From contig NZ_CP053921.1 in NCBI RefSeq assembly GCF_013260645.1, positions 1,433,763 through 1,497,762 on the forward strand: a stretch of 64,000 bases of DNA, given 5' to 3'. The first letter of the stretch is position 1. Each line of letters starts with the position of its first letter. Shown here in pieces: positions 9,132 to 18,011 of this stretch. This DNA is from Erythrobacter mangrovi (GTDB lineage: Bacteria > Pseudomonadota > Alphaproteobacteria > Sphingomonadales > Sphingomonadaceae). Made by a program: the position numbers and the translations under genes. The notes beneath the pieces are model-generated. The model ran no database searches. It saw nothing but the letters and a program-made list of their open reading frames with translations, and was not told where the DNA came from.

Positions 9132-10823
9132 TTAGCCGGCCTTTGTGCCGTTTCCGCGCCGATCGTCGCGCGAGCCGAAATCGACCTCGGTGACGTTGCC
9201 CGCAGTCGGTTTGGCCAGCAGGTCCTGGCGTTCGAGCCGGGCGAGAACCTGGTCGGCCGGTTCGGGGCGACCATAGTGGTAACCCTGGCCCTTGAGCTTG
9301 CCCATGCGGCGCAGCGCATCGAGGACCTTCTCGTTCTCCACACCCTCAGCCGTGATCGGCAGCTTGAGTCCGTCGCCCATCGAGATGATCGCATCGACCA
9401 GCTTGCCGTTGTGTTCGTCTTCCTTGAGTTCGGAAATGAAGCTGCGGTCGATCTTGAGCCGGTCGAAAGGCAGGCTACGGAGCTGCGACAGGCTGGAATA
9501 GCCGGTGCCGAAATCGTCAAGGCTCACATGCACACCCTGGTTGCGCAGCGATGTGATCATCGACCGGACCATGCCGATGTTCTCGTGCAGGCAGCTTTCG
9601 GTGATCTCGATGTCGAGCCGGTGCGCAGGGAAATTGTGTTTGACCAAAAGCTTGAGCAGCTTCTGGGCAAACCATGGATCGCGCATCTGCACTGGTGAGA
9701 TATTGACCGACAGTGTGAGGTTCGGATCCCACTGCTTGGCGTCCTCGAAGGCCTGGGCAATGAGCCTTTCGCTCATATCCCCGATCACGCCGATCTCTTC
9801 GGCGATGGGAATGAAGATGTCGGGGCCGACCATGCCCATTTCGGGCGATTCCCAGCGCGCGAGCATCTCAAAGCCGGTCAGCTGGCTGGTCTCAAGGTCA
9901 ATCTGCTGTTCGTAGTAGGGGCGAAACTCGCCCAGCGCGATGCCGCGACGGATCCCCGCTTCGAGTTCGTTGCGGAAGCGCAGTTCGTTTTCCATCGGCG
10001 GTTCGAACCAGTAGAAGCGGTTCTTGCCCTGCTTCTTGGCGTGATACATGGCGATGTCCGCCTTGTGCATCAGCTTCTGCGCGGACACCAGACCAAGCCC
10101 GGTCTCGTCGAGTTGCGTGCTCGAGGCGATCCCAATCGACATCGTGACATCGATCGATACGCCCTCGTACTGTACGGGCTTCGCCACCGTGTCGATCATC
10201 TGGTTGGCCAGCTGGTCTATTCTGTCGGGAACCTGCTGGTGATAGGGTACGACGCAGACGAACTCGTCGCCGCCCAGGCGTGCCACCAAGCCGCCTTCAG
10301 GCAAAAGTTTGAGAATGCGCGCAGCGACTGCGCGCAGCACTTCATCACCGGCTTGATGCCCGTTGAGGTCGTTCACTTGCTTGAAGTTGTCGAGGTCGAC
10401 TGCAATTGCGGCGAGTGCGCGGTCGCCCCTGGGATACTCGTCCAGCAGGTCACCCAAGGCGATGGTGAGGCTGCGTCGGTTGTGGCAGCCTGTCAGGTGA
10501 TCGATGTCGGCGAGGCGGCGCGCCTCCTGCTCCGATTGACGTCGCTGAACGAGTTCGGAGTTCAGCGCCTTGTAGCGGTTCCAGCCGAGCAGGATCAGTG
10601 CGATATTCAGCAGCAGCGCATTGGTGAGCGCGAGATCGGGCGAAGGCGAGTTGCCAAACCATGCTCGAACGAGCGCGGGCAACGCTACGCCCGCAGTGCC
10701 CACAAACAGGATAATAGCTGCCAGCGCAATGCCCAGGGTGACGAGATCATGCTCACCGCTGCGCGTGAATCTGCGCGATCCGGATCCATGTCCGCTTTCC
10801 TGAAATTTGGTCCCTGCGGCCAA
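9132..10823 (-). CDS. Membrane GGDEF/EAL cyclic-di-GMP protein
   Basis: This 563-aa protein has two predicted N-terminal membrane helices (about residues 28-75), a GGDEF domain (about 105-265; signature LGGDEF, so probably catalytic) and a C-terminal EAL domain (about 280-535). The EAL signature reads FEMLARW, i.e. EML, but the metal-binding glutamate is kept, and DDFGTGYSS and later loop-6 residues are intact, so phosphodiesterase activity is possible. It should make or degrade c-di-GMP at the inner membrane. No sensory domain is visible outside the helices. The frame opens with TTG at 10823; no better ATG exists in this frame before the membrane helices, so the start is uncertain. Confidence 0.9.
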   Translation of the reverse strand: MAAGTKFQESGHGSGSRRFTRSGEHDLVTLGIALAAIILFVGTAGVALPALVRAWFGNSPSPDLALTNALLLNIALILLGWNRYKALNSELVQRRQSEQEARRLADIDHLTGCHNRRSLTIALGDLLDEYPRGDRALAAIAVDLDNFKQVNDLNGHQAGDEVLRAVAARILKLLPEGGLVARLGGDEFVCVVPYHQQVPDRIDQLANQMIDTVAKPVQYEGVSIDVTMSIGIASSTQLDETGLGLVSAQKLMHKADIAMYHAKKQGKNRFYWFEPPMENELRFRNELEAGIRRGIALGEFRPYYEQQIDLETSQLTGFEMLARWESPEMGMVGPDIFIPIAEEIGVIGDMSERLIAQAFEDAKQWDPNLTLSVNISPVQMRDPWFAQKLLKLLVKHNFPAHRLDIEITESCLHENIGMVRSMITSLRNQGVHVSLDDFGTGYSSLSQLRSLPFDRLKIDRSFISELKEDEHNGKLVDAIISMGDGLKLPITAEGVENEKVLDALRRMGKLKGQGYHYGRPEPADQVLARLERQDLLAKPTAGNVTEVDFGSRDDRRGNGTKAG

Positions 10824-10964
10824 GCGAGCCCCCTGGTTTCAACACTCATGCGGGCATAAGGCCGGTGAGCTAAAAAGCAGTTAATCGGTCGGGGTAGTCA
10901 ATATGGATCATGCGGGGTAGGTCGCGGCTGACAAGCCTCAGGAATCAAACGGAGTCATACCCGC

Positions 10965-11372
10965 ATGCGCTATTGGCTGATGAAGTCCGAGCCCGATGTT
11001 TACGGATGGGACGACCTCGTCGCTGAGGGTGAAGGTACCTGGGACGGGGTGCGCAACTACCGCGCACGCAACAATCTGGCGGCGATGGAGGTTGGAGATC
11101 TTGCGTTCTTCTATCACTCGAACATCGGCCTGGAGATCGTAGGCATTGTCGAGATAAGTGTCAGCGGGATCGGGGATCCCACCGATGACACCGGCAGATG
11201 GGCCGCGGTGAAGGTAAAGCCGGTGGAAAAGCTCCCGCACCCAGTCACGCTCAAGGCGATCAAGGCAGAGCCTAAGCTCGCTGAATGCGAACTAATCAAG
11301 CTGTCACGCCTGTCGGTCGCGGAAATCCGCCCCGAGGAGTGGGCGCAGATCCTGTCGATGGGCGGTATGTGA
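10965..11372 (+). CDS. EVE domain-containing protein
   Basis: This 135-aa single-domain EVE (PUA-like) protein carries the signature start YWLMKSEPDVYGWDDL and the aromatic cage strands GVRNYRARNNL and LAFFYHSN. EVE domains are small readers of modified nucleobases in RNA or DNA. Stand-alone bacterial copies are common and their ligand is usually unknown. An AATCAAACGGAG stretch upstream of the ATG contains a usable ribosome binding site. The gene is divergent from the GGDEF/EAL gene and convergent with the ThDP enzyme; context gives no further clue. Confidence 0.93.
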   Translation: MRYWLMKSEPDVYGWDDLVAEGEGTWDGVRNYRARNNLAAMEVGDLAFFYHSNIGLEIVGIVEISVSGIGDPTDDTGRWAAVKVKPVEKLPHPVTLKAIKAEPKLAECELIKLSRLSVAEIRPEEWAQILSMGGM

Positions 11373-11376
11373 ACCC

Positions 11377-13044
11377 TTAGCGGTTGCGTAGGCCCGAAAC
11401 GGTTGCACCGCTGGCGGCAAGTTGCTCGATCTCGATCACGCAATGGATGAGCCGCAGGCCCTTGCGATCCTTTGCTTCGAGCAGGGCAGACTGGAAAGCC
11501 CCGGTTGTTTCGGCGAGAGCTGACCATCCACCGTAGGCAGCGCCGAGCGCCGCGAAATCCGGGTTGGCGAGGCGGGTCCCACTGATCCGCTCTTCACCGG
11601 GAAATTCGCGTTCCTGATGCATGCGGATTGTGCCGTATGCGCCGTTGTCGACGAGTATCACGATCAGGTCGGCGCCGTGCTGAACGGCGGTGGCCAGTTC
11701 CTGCCCGTTCATCAGGAAATCACCATCGCCTGCGACGGCGACCACGGTACGATCGCGGTGGCGCAAGGCCGCGGCAACTGCAGCGGGAACGCCATAGCCC
11801 ATTGCACCACAAGTCGGTGCGAGCTGGCTTGGGTAGCCTGCATAGCGCCAGTAACGATGCCACCAGCCGGCGAAGTTCCCGGCACCGTTGCAGACGATAG
11901 TGTCGCTCGGCAGCGTTTCGCGCATGAAGGCGACCGCCTGGCCCATGTCGAGCGCATGACCGTTCGGCTGCGGGGTCGCCCATGCCTCCCACTCGGCATG
12001 TGCCTCGGCCCCAGCGTCGAAGGACAGGACATCGCCCTCGTCCCACAGCGCCGCGCTTTCGGCGAATTCGTCCATGCCCGCACAAATCGCGAGGTCAGCG
12101 GGATAAACCCGGTTGAGCTCGTTGGCATCGGGATGAACATGGATCAGCTTGCGATCCTTGGCCGTCAGTGGCGGGACCGTATAACCGTCGGTGGTAGCCT
12201 CTCCGAGCCGCGCGCCTACCGCAAGGATCAGGTCGGCATTCTTCACGCGTTCGACCAGCTTCGGATTGGGGCCGTATCCCAGGTTGCCCGCATAGACCGG
12301 GCTCGAAGGAACAATCGCGTCCTGCCGCCGGAAGGCGGTCGCCACAGGAATGCCAAGTCGCTCGGCAAACAGCTGGAAGTGCGCGCGGGCCTTGGCGTTC
12401 CATCCTGCACCGCCGATGATTGCCACCGGGGCGGCGGCGTCGCCGATCAGCGCCATCATCGCCTGGATCGCGTCCGGACAGGGGGCCTGCGCTGGGCGCT
12501 CGACCCGCGGGCGCGGACTCGCATCCGTGTCGTGGCTCAACATGTCCTCAGGAAGTGCGAGCACCACGGGGCCCGGGCGACCTGAAATCGCGGTGGCAAA
12601 GGCACGAGCGACATATTCGGGAATCCGGTCGGCAGAGTCGATCCGCGCAGCCCATTTGGCGACGGGGCCGAAGAAGGCGGCGAAATCGACTTCCTGGAAG
12701 CCCTCACGATCACGCATCTCGCTGTCCACGTCGCCGACGAACAGGATCATCGGCTGCGAATCCTGCATCGCGACGTGTACGCCGATGCTGGCATTCGTCG
12801 CGCCCGGCCCGCGTGTGACGAAGGCGACGCCGGGCCGCCCGGTCATCGCGCCGTCGGCGCACGCCATGAACGCCACGCCGCCTTCCTGGCGACAGGTCAC
12901 AACCTCAATCGCATCCTGCTGGCCAAGGCCGTCGAGGATTTGGAGGAAGCTCTCTCCCGGCACGGTGAAGATACGGTCACAGCCCTGTTCGATCAGGCAG
13001 TCGACGAGCAGCCGCGCAGCGGCGGGAGTGGCAGGCGCTTTCAT
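11377..13044 (-). CDS. Thiamine pyrophosphate-dependent enzyme (acetolactate synthase-like)
   Basis: This 555-aa ThDP enzyme has the usual three domains: an N-terminal PYR domain with the catalytic-type glutamate in CRQEGGVAFMACADG, a central Rossmann-like domain, and a C-terminal PP domain with GDGDFLMNGQELATA and VDNGAYGTI for Mg-ThDP binding. It belongs to the acetolactate synthase / benzoylformate decarboxylase superfamily. Lone paralogs like this are often annotated only as thiamine pyrophosphate-binding protein. There is no adjacent small regulatory subunit (ilvN), so I do not call it ilvB. The start is set at 13044 (MKAPATPAAARLL); the frame extends to 13152 without homology. Confidence 0.88.
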   Translation of the reverse strand: MKAPATPAAARLLVDCLIEQGCDRIFTVPGESFLQILDGLGQQDAIEVVTCRQEGGVAFMACADGAMTGRPGVAFVTRGPGATNASIGVHVAMQDSQPMILFVGDVDSEMRDREGFQEVDFAAFFGPVAKWAARIDSADRIPEYVARAFATAISGRPGPVVLALPEDMLSHDTDASPRPRVERPAQAPCPDAIQAMMALIGDAAAPVAIIGGAGWNAKARAHFQLFAERLGIPVATAFRRQDAIVPSSPVYAGNLGYGPNPKLVERVKNADLILAVGARLGEATTDGYTVPPLTAKDRKLIHVHPDANELNRVYPADLAICAGMDEFAESAALWDEGDVLSFDAGAEAHAEWEAWATPQPNGHALDMGQAVAFMRETLPSDTIVCNGAGNFAGWWHRYWRYAGYPSQLAPTCGAMGYGVPAAVAAALRHRDRTVVAVAGDGDFLMNGQELATAVQHGADLIVILVDNGAYGTIRMHQEREFPGEERISGTRLANPDFAALGAAYGGWSALAETTGAFQSALLEAKDRKGLRLIHCVIEIEQLAASGATVSGLRNR

Positions 13045-13180
13045 GGCCAGCGCGACTAGCCCGCGACGCGGGGGCACGCAATCTCGGAAATCTTGGCACG
13101 GATCGGCGAGGCAGTCCCATCTCGGGACAGCGCCAAGCGGAAGGGATACCAATCCATTAAAAAAGCGTTAACTCCATACT

Positions 13181-13375
13181 ATGCGACGCTCACTTGTCCT
13201 GACCACCGAGTCCGCACGCCACTGGATGCGGATGATGCTGCCCTCCCGCCGCACGGCCTTCGCGGATCTGCCGGCCAGCGCGCCGAGCGACTGGAAGTTG
13301 ACTGCCGGCGATATTCGCGGCGTCGCGACGACCTATTTCGCCACGGTCGCAGCCGTACTCGCCTTTATTGTCTGA
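13181..13375 (+). CDS. Small hypothetical protein with C-terminal hydrophobic helix
   Basis: This 64-aa open frame lies in the gap between two minus-strand genes. The N-terminal half is basic and the last 20 residues (ATTYFATVAAVLAFIV) could form a membrane helix. An AT-rich stretch (CATTAAAAAAGCGTTAA) immediately upstream would suit a promoter. I do not recognise a family, and no convincing ribosome binding site is visible. It is plausible as a small tail-anchored protein but unproven. Confidence 0.5.
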   Translation: MRRSLVLTTESARHWMRMMLPSRRTAFADLPASAPSDWKLTAGDIRGVATTYFATVAAVLAFIV

Positions 13376-13378
13376 GTA

Positions 13379-14695
13379 TCAAGCCACCTGCGCGGCAGCA
13401 TTGCTTTCCGCGCGGTGCAGGCGATCGCCAAGCCAAGCCGAGAACAGGCACATGGCGGCGCACATCAGGACCTGTTCGACAATCGGAACCCCAGCAGCGC
13501 TGAGAGCCGTCGCCAGTAGTGATCCGATCACCATGGCACCTGAATTGACGATGTTGTTGGCTGCGATCGTGCGCGATGCCTTTTCCGGGGCGACGCGCGT
13601 CGTCAGGAAGGCGTAGAGTGGAACCACGAACATGCCACCGGCAATCGCGACGCCCAGCAGGCAAAGCAGCAGTACTGCGGCCATCGGCCATGAGACGAAG
13701 TCCGCTACGCCCAGCAGTTCGGTCGGCGCGTCGGCCTGCCATAGCTTGCACACGAAATAGAACGCCAGCACGAACACTGCCATCATCAGTACGGATCGGG
13801 CCGCGTAACGCGCGGAAACCGATCCCTTGAGCAGGCGATTCACCGCAACAGAGCCGATCGCCACGCCAATCGAGAACACGACCAGGAACAGGCTCGCCAC
13901 CTCTTTCGATGCCATCAGGACATTCTTCGCCAGTGGCGGAAACTGGATGAAAAGCACGGCCCCGATCGTCCAAAAGAAGCTGATCGCGAGGATCGCGTAG
14001 TAGACTTCGGCATTGTGCATCGTGTCGCGCACCAGGCGCACCGAGGCGCGCAGGATATGCCAGTCAAGCTTCTCGGGCTGTCCCTGCGGCGGTGCGGCGG
14101 GAACCTTCAGGCTGACGAGCCAGCCGATGACGGCTGTGACCACAATTCCGACCGCTGCGACCTCGACGGGAATCCAGCCCGCCAGGATGGTTCCGGCGAG
14201 GATCGCGACATAGGTCCCGGCCTCCACCCAGCCTGTTCCAGCCAGGACCTCCTCGCGGCGTAAATGCTGGGGCAGAATGGCGTATTTGATCGGACCGAAG
14301 AAGGTCGAATGGACGCCCATTGCGAAGAGCGCGACGAGCAGCAGTGGGATGGCGAAGGTGTCGACCGCAATCCCTTTCCAGGCGAGCGTCAGCCCAACGG
14401 CGCCGACGAACATGATCAGGATCTCGCAGAACTTCACGATCCGGATGATCCGCGCCTTGTCCCGCATGTCGGCGAGCTGGCCGGCAAGCGCGGACAGAAT
14501 GAAGAAGGGCAGGATGAACAGACCTGAGGCGAGGGCGCTGAAAGCCGCTTCGGTGCTTTCGTCGTTGTACACCTGGTAGACGACGAACAGGACCATCGCG
14601 GTCTTGTAGAGGTTGTCGTTGAAAGCGTTGAACAGCTGCGTGACGAACAGCGGCAGGAAACGCTTCGAACGCAGCAAATCGGTACTGGTATTCAT
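13379..14695 (-). CDS. MFS transporter, lysophospholipid transporter LplT-like
   Basis: This 438-aa major facilitator protein has about twelve membrane segments. The N-terminus FLPLFVTQLFNAFNDNLYKT and the FGPIKYAILPQHL loop are characteristic of the LplT family, which flips lysophospholipids inward for re-acylation. In many bacteria this domain is fused to an acyltransferase (Aas); here only the transporter is present. The ATG at 14695 (MNTSTDLL) is preferred over a start five codons upstream. It lies divergent to pgsA, another phospholipid gene, which suits a role in membrane lipid maintenance, though that link is inference. Confidence 0.85.
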   Translation of the reverse strand: MNTSTDLLRSKRFLPLFVTQLFNAFNDNLYKTAMVLFVVYQVYNDESTEAAFSALASGLFILPFFILSALAGQLADMRDKARIIRIVKFCEILIMFVGAVGLTLAWKGIAVDTFAIPLLLVALFAMGVHSTFFGPIKYAILPQHLRREEVLAGTGWVEAGTYVAILAGTILAGWIPVEVAAVGIVVTAVIGWLVSLKVPAAPPQGQPEKLDWHILRASVRLVRDTMHNAEVYYAILAISFFWTIGAVLFIQFPPLAKNVLMASKEVASLFLVVFSIGVAIGSVAVNRLLKGSVSARYAARSVLMMAVFVLAFYFVCKLWQADAPTELLGVADFVSWPMAAVLLLCLLGVAIAGGMFVVPLYAFLTTRVAPEKASRTIAANNIVNSGAMVIGSLLATALSAAGVPIVEQVLMCAAMCLFSAWLGDRLHRAESNAAAQVA

Positions 14696-14765
14696 GACCC
14701 CCCGGGGCACAGCCTCGTCTCGGCTCCATGTGTAGAGCTATCGCGTTCGCGGACAAGGACATTCG

Positions 14766-15401
14766 ATGACTTTTGCGACGGGCCGACTGGCGCTAGACAG
14801 GCGGGCGATGCTGACCTTGCCCAATACCCTCACGCTATCGCGGATCGTGGCGATACCGCTGCTCGCCTTCCTGTTGTGGTGGCCCGGGTGGGAGCAGGGT
14901 TACCTTGCGGCCTTTGTGCTTTACTGCGCGATGGGCATCACCGACTACTTCGACGGCTATCTTGCGCGCTCGAGTGGAACGGTGTCGAAGCTCGGCATCT
15001 TCCTCGATCCCATCGCCGACAAGATCATGGTTGCTGCGGTGATCCTGGTGCTAGCAGCGCAGAACGTGCTGCGCGGACCCTATGTGGGGGATGCGCATGT
15101 CATCGCCGGCCTCATCATCCTGATGCGCGAGATCGCCGTTTCGGGCCTGCGCGAATTCCTTGGCCCGTTGCAGGTTTCGGTGCCGGTCAGCCGCTTGGCA
15201 AAGTGGAAGACGACCTTCCAGATGGTTGCACTCGGCTCGCTGATACTAGGCGAGGGCTTGCCGCGCTGGACCATGACAGTCGGCGATATCGCCGCGAATG
15301 TGCCGCACACGGTTGGTTTGACCACACTTTGGGCCGCCGCCGCGCTGACGGTGATTACCGGTTGGGATTACCTACGGGTCGGCCTCAAACACATGGACTA
15401 G
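14766..15401 (+). CDS. pgsA: CDP-diacylglycerol--glycerol-3-phosphate 3-phosphatidyltransferase
   Basis: This integral membrane enzyme makes phosphatidylglycerol phosphate from CDP-diacylglycerol and glycerol 3-phosphate. The CDP-alcohol phosphotransferase signature is complete (D-YFDGYLARSSG-...-G-FLDPIADK, about residues 58-85). Family members usually begin at MLTLPNTLTL (ATG at 14808). The upstream ATG at 14766 has an AAGGA site six bases before it, so both starts are possible and I report the longer. It is divergent from the LplT-like gene and followed closely by a small membrane protein. Confidence 0.94.
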   Translation: MTFATGRLALDRRAMLTLPNTLTLSRIVAIPLLAFLLWWPGWEQGYLAAFVLYCAMGITDYFDGYLARSSGTVSKLGIFLDPIADKIMVAAVILVLAAQNVLRGPYVGDAHVIAGLIILMREIAVSGLREFLGPLQVSVPVSRLAKWKTTFQMVALGSLILGEGLPRWTMTVGDIAANVPHTVGLTTLWAAAALTVITGWDYLRVGLKHMD

Positions 15402-15461
15402 CCTTGGCCGGCGGGCGGTGAGTCGACGATTTATAAAGGATTTGCGGCCAAAAGCAGGCAT

Positions 15462-15710
15462 ATGAGTGCCTCGCTTCACCTATTCCTATCCGTGCTGCTG
15501 AAGTTCGGCGCCGTTGCCTTTATTCTCAATGAAGTGCGCGGGCTCGTGCTGGCCGCGCCGGTGATTTACGGGCTTTACCTCTCGGGCGGTACTCCGATGG
15601 CGATCTATATCGCAGCGTGTTCGCTGGGCGGGATCGCGTTGAGCGTGATTGTTCCGATTATTGCCGTGAAGAAAGCCGATCGCTTCCTCAAGGCACGCAT
15701 GACCGCTTGA
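15462..15710 (+). CDS. Small two-helix membrane protein, unknown function
   Basis: This 82-aa protein has two or three predicted hydrophobic helices (about residues 5-22, 28-42 and 47-68) and a basic C-terminal tail (KKADRFLKARM). No named family is recognised. It lies 60 bases after pgsA on the same strand, so it may be cotranscribed with it. The clean hydrophobic pattern and charged ends make a real gene likely. Confidence 0.68.
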   Translation: MSASLHLFLSVLLKFGAVAFILNEVRGLVLAAPVIYGLYLSGGTPMAIYIAACSLGGIALSVIVPIIAVKKADRFLKARMTA

Positions 15711-15735
15711 ATTTGTCGAAGTCCGCCTTCGGACT

Positions 15736-16632
15736 TCACCCGGCGCGCAGTTCCTTTGCCAACAGTTCGAAATCGTCCCGGCGCGGTGAGTTCTTGCGCC
15801 AGATCAGCGCGATCTCGCGAGTAGCGTTCTTGCTCTTGAGCGGGCGGGCGACGACGTCGGTGCCGTTCAATATGCCTGCATCGACCGCCATTTTCGGCAG
15901 CATGGTGAGGCCCAGGCCATTGTCGACCATCTGCACCAGCGTGTGCAGGCTCGTGCCGATCATGGTCGCCGAAGCGCGCAATTCGGGGCGGTTGCAGGCG
16001 GCCAGCGCATGTTCCTTGAGGCAGTGCCCGTCTTCGAGAAGCAGCAGGCGCCCCTCGTCGATCATGCTCGGGGGGATCACTTCTGGTGGATCGCGCGGGT
16101 CGTTCTTGGGGAAAGCGACGTAGAGCTCGTCGTCGGAGATATGTGCCTTCTCGACCTCACCGGTGGCGAAGGGCAGCGCGAGTAGCACGCAGTCGACTCG
16201 GCCGTGCTGGAGCGACTCGACCGCATCGTGGCTGGTTTCTTCGCGCAGGAACAGCTGGAGATCGGGGCGCTCTTTGCGCAGGCGCGGGAGGAAGCGCGGC
16301 AGTAGGAAGGGGGCAATCGTCGGGATGACGCTCATCCGAAGTTGCCCGGCAAGCGGCTTGCCCGCAGCCTGGACGAGATCGGCCAGCTCCTCAGCCTCGC
16401 GCAGGATGCGGTGGGCCTTCTCCACCACCTGGTTGCCCAGCGCGGTGAAGCGGACGACCCGGCGGCTGCGCTCGACCAGCGTGATGCCAAGCAGCGACTC
16501 GAGCTCGCGGATGCCTGCCGACAGGGTCGACTGCGAAACGAAGCTGGCCTCTGCTGCGCGGCCGAAGTGGCCATGTTCGTGCAGCGCGACGAGATATTGC
16601 AGCTGCTTCAAGGTGGGGAGGTAAGTGCTCAC
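15736..16632 (-). CDS. oxyR: Hydrogen peroxide-sensing LysR regulator OxyR
   Basis: This 298-aa LysR regulator has the OxyR-type N-terminus (LPTLKQLQYLVALHEHGHFG, then an HTH to about residue 62) and a peroxide-sensing effector domain. The two redox cysteines of OxyR are present with the classical nine-residue spacing: Cys204 in EDGHCLKEHAL and Cys213 in AACNRPE. Peroxide should form the disulfide and switch on antioxidant genes. The start overlaps the rnd stop by four bases (16629-16632), so it is co-translated with RNase D rather than sitting next to a catalase or peroxiredoxin gene. Confidence 0.93.
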   Translation of the reverse strand: MSTYLPTLKQLQYLVALHEHGHFGRAAEASFVSQSTLSAGIRELESLLGITLVERSRRVVRFTALGNQVVEKAHRILREAEELADLVQAAGKPLAGQLRMSVIPTIAPFLLPRFLPRLRKERPDLQLFLREETSHDAVESLQHGRVDCVLLALPFATGEVEKAHISDDELYVAFPKNDPRDPPEVIPPSMIDEGRLLLLEDGHCLKEHALAACNRPELRASATMIGTSLHTLVQMVDNGLGLTMLPKMAVDAGILNGTDVVARPLKSKNATREIALIWRKNSPRRDDFELLAKELRAG

Positions 16633-17831
16633 TCCGCTGCCTGAGTCTCGAGCATGCCGGCGTGGACTTCATCGACATGGGTCATCAGCAAACGACCGTT
16701 CTTCACCGCGAAGGCAAGTTTGCCTTCAACCAATTCGAGCGCGTCCTTGCCGAACACTTCAAAGCGCCAGCCCTGGAGCAGTGGCAGATCGCGGACGCCT
16801 GCGGCGAGCGCCTCCATCTCGTCAGCGCGGGTCAACAGGCGCGCGGCGACGTCGATCTCGCGTGCACGGATCTTGAGCAGCAGCTTCAGAAGGTCGGCAA
16901 CCAATGCGCCTTCTTTGCCCAGCGGCGCACCGACCTTCGGCTTTTCGGGCATTTCTTCCTTGGGCAGCGGCTCGGCCTTCTCGAGCACTTTCATAAGACG
17001 CTTGCCGATGTCATTGTCTTTCCACGCATTCGACAGTCCGCGAACCTTGATCAGTTCGGCCTGCTTCTTGGGCGGATGACTGGCAATATCGGCCAGCGTC
17101 TCATCGCGCATGATGCGCCCGCGGGGGATATTCTTGTGTTGCGCCTCAGCCTCGCGCCAGGCCGCCAGCGCCTTCAGGCGCCCCAGCACCGCCGGATTGC
17201 GCCCCGGCTGGCGGATGCGCCGCCACGCGAGGCCCGCGTCATTGGCGTAATTCGCCGGGTCGGCGAGCTTGTCCATCTCTGCATCGAGCCAGGCGCCACG
17301 CCCGGTCTTGATCAACTTGCGCAGGATCTTGGGGAAGATCTTCGACAGGTGCGTCACATCGCCGATCGCATATTCGATCTGGCGGTCGGTCAACGGGCGC
17401 CGGCTCCAATCGGTGAAGCGCGCCCCCTTGTCGATCGTCAGGCCGAGCCAGCTTTCGACGAGGTTGGCATATCCGATCTGTTCGGACTGGCTGATCGCCA
17501 TCATCGCGATCTGCGTGTCGAAGATCGGATGCGGGGTCTTGCCGGTGAAATTGTAGACAATCTCGACGTCCTGTCCGCCGGCGTGGAAGACCTTGAGTAC
17601 ATCCTCATTGTTGCACATCAGGTCCCACAGCGGGGAAAGGTCGATTCCATTGGCCAGCGGGTCAATCGCCGCGGCTTCTTCCTCATTGGCGATCTGCACC
17701 AGGCACAGTTCGGGCCAATAGGTGTTCTCGCGCATGAATTCGGTATCGACGGTGACGAAATCGCTCTTCGCCAGCCTCTCGCACAAGTCGGCGAGGGCGT
17801 CGGTCGTGGTAATCAGGTCGTGTATCTTCAT
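16629..17831 (-). CDS. rnd: Ribonuclease D
   Basis: This 400-aa 3'-5' exoribonuclease takes part in tRNA 3' maturation. The DEDD catalytic motifs are visible: DTEFMRENTY (motif I), FHAGGQDVEI (motif II) and YAIGDVTHL (motif III). An HRDC region follows at about residues 215-300 (LAAWREAEAQHKNIPRGRIM). The gene precedes and overlaps oxyR on the minus strand and is divergent from aspS. Length and domain order are standard for alphaproteobacterial RNase D. Confidence 0.95.
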   Translation of the reverse strand: MKIHDLITTTDALADLCERLAKSDFVTVDTEFMRENTYWPELCLVQIANEEEAAAIDPLANGIDLSPLWDLMCNNEDVLKVFHAGGQDVEIVYNFTGKTPHPIFDTQIAMMAISQSEQIGYANLVESWLGLTIDKGARFTDWSRRPLTDRQIEYAIGDVTHLSKIFPKILRKLIKTGRGAWLDAEMDKLADPANYANDAGLAWRRIRQPGRNPAVLGRLKALAAWREAEAQHKNIPRGRIMRDETLADIASHPPKKQAELIKVRGLSNAWKDNDIGKRLMKVLEKAEPLPKEEMPEKPKVGAPLGKEGALVADLLKLLLKIRAREIDVAARLLTRADEMEALAAGVRDLPLLQGWRFEVFGKDALELVEGKLAFAVKNGRLLMTHVDEVHAGMLETQAAE

Positions 17832-17907
17832 TGTATCTTTTCTGTCTGTCGGGCGGAGTGCCGCCCCCGGGCCATCAGAGGCCCAATTCCTGCAGTGCCT
17901 CCCAAGC

Positions 17908-17936
17908 TTGACAAAAAGCCGGGCTTGCCCTGTTAG
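17908..17936 (+). promoter_or_regulatory. Candidate sigma-70 type promoter for aspS
   Basis: A perfect -35 box TTGACA (17908-17913) is followed after 17 bases by TGTTAG (17931-17936), a weak -10. It lies in the rnd/aspS divergent spacer about 75 bases before the aspS ATG. The spacing and perfect -35 support it; the -10 matches only three of six consensus bases. Confidence 0.4.
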
Positions 17937-18011
17937 CGCGCGCGATTCCTGCTAGAGGAGCGCTCGCGCCGCGCCCCTAGCGCCATAGCTCCGAAAATGG
18001 AAAGATTTTAG

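Noticed and set aside
9840..9880. Inactive EAL domain because the signature reads EML
   Set aside because: The metal-binding Glu and the other active-site motifs are kept, so loss of activity cannot be claimed from this change.
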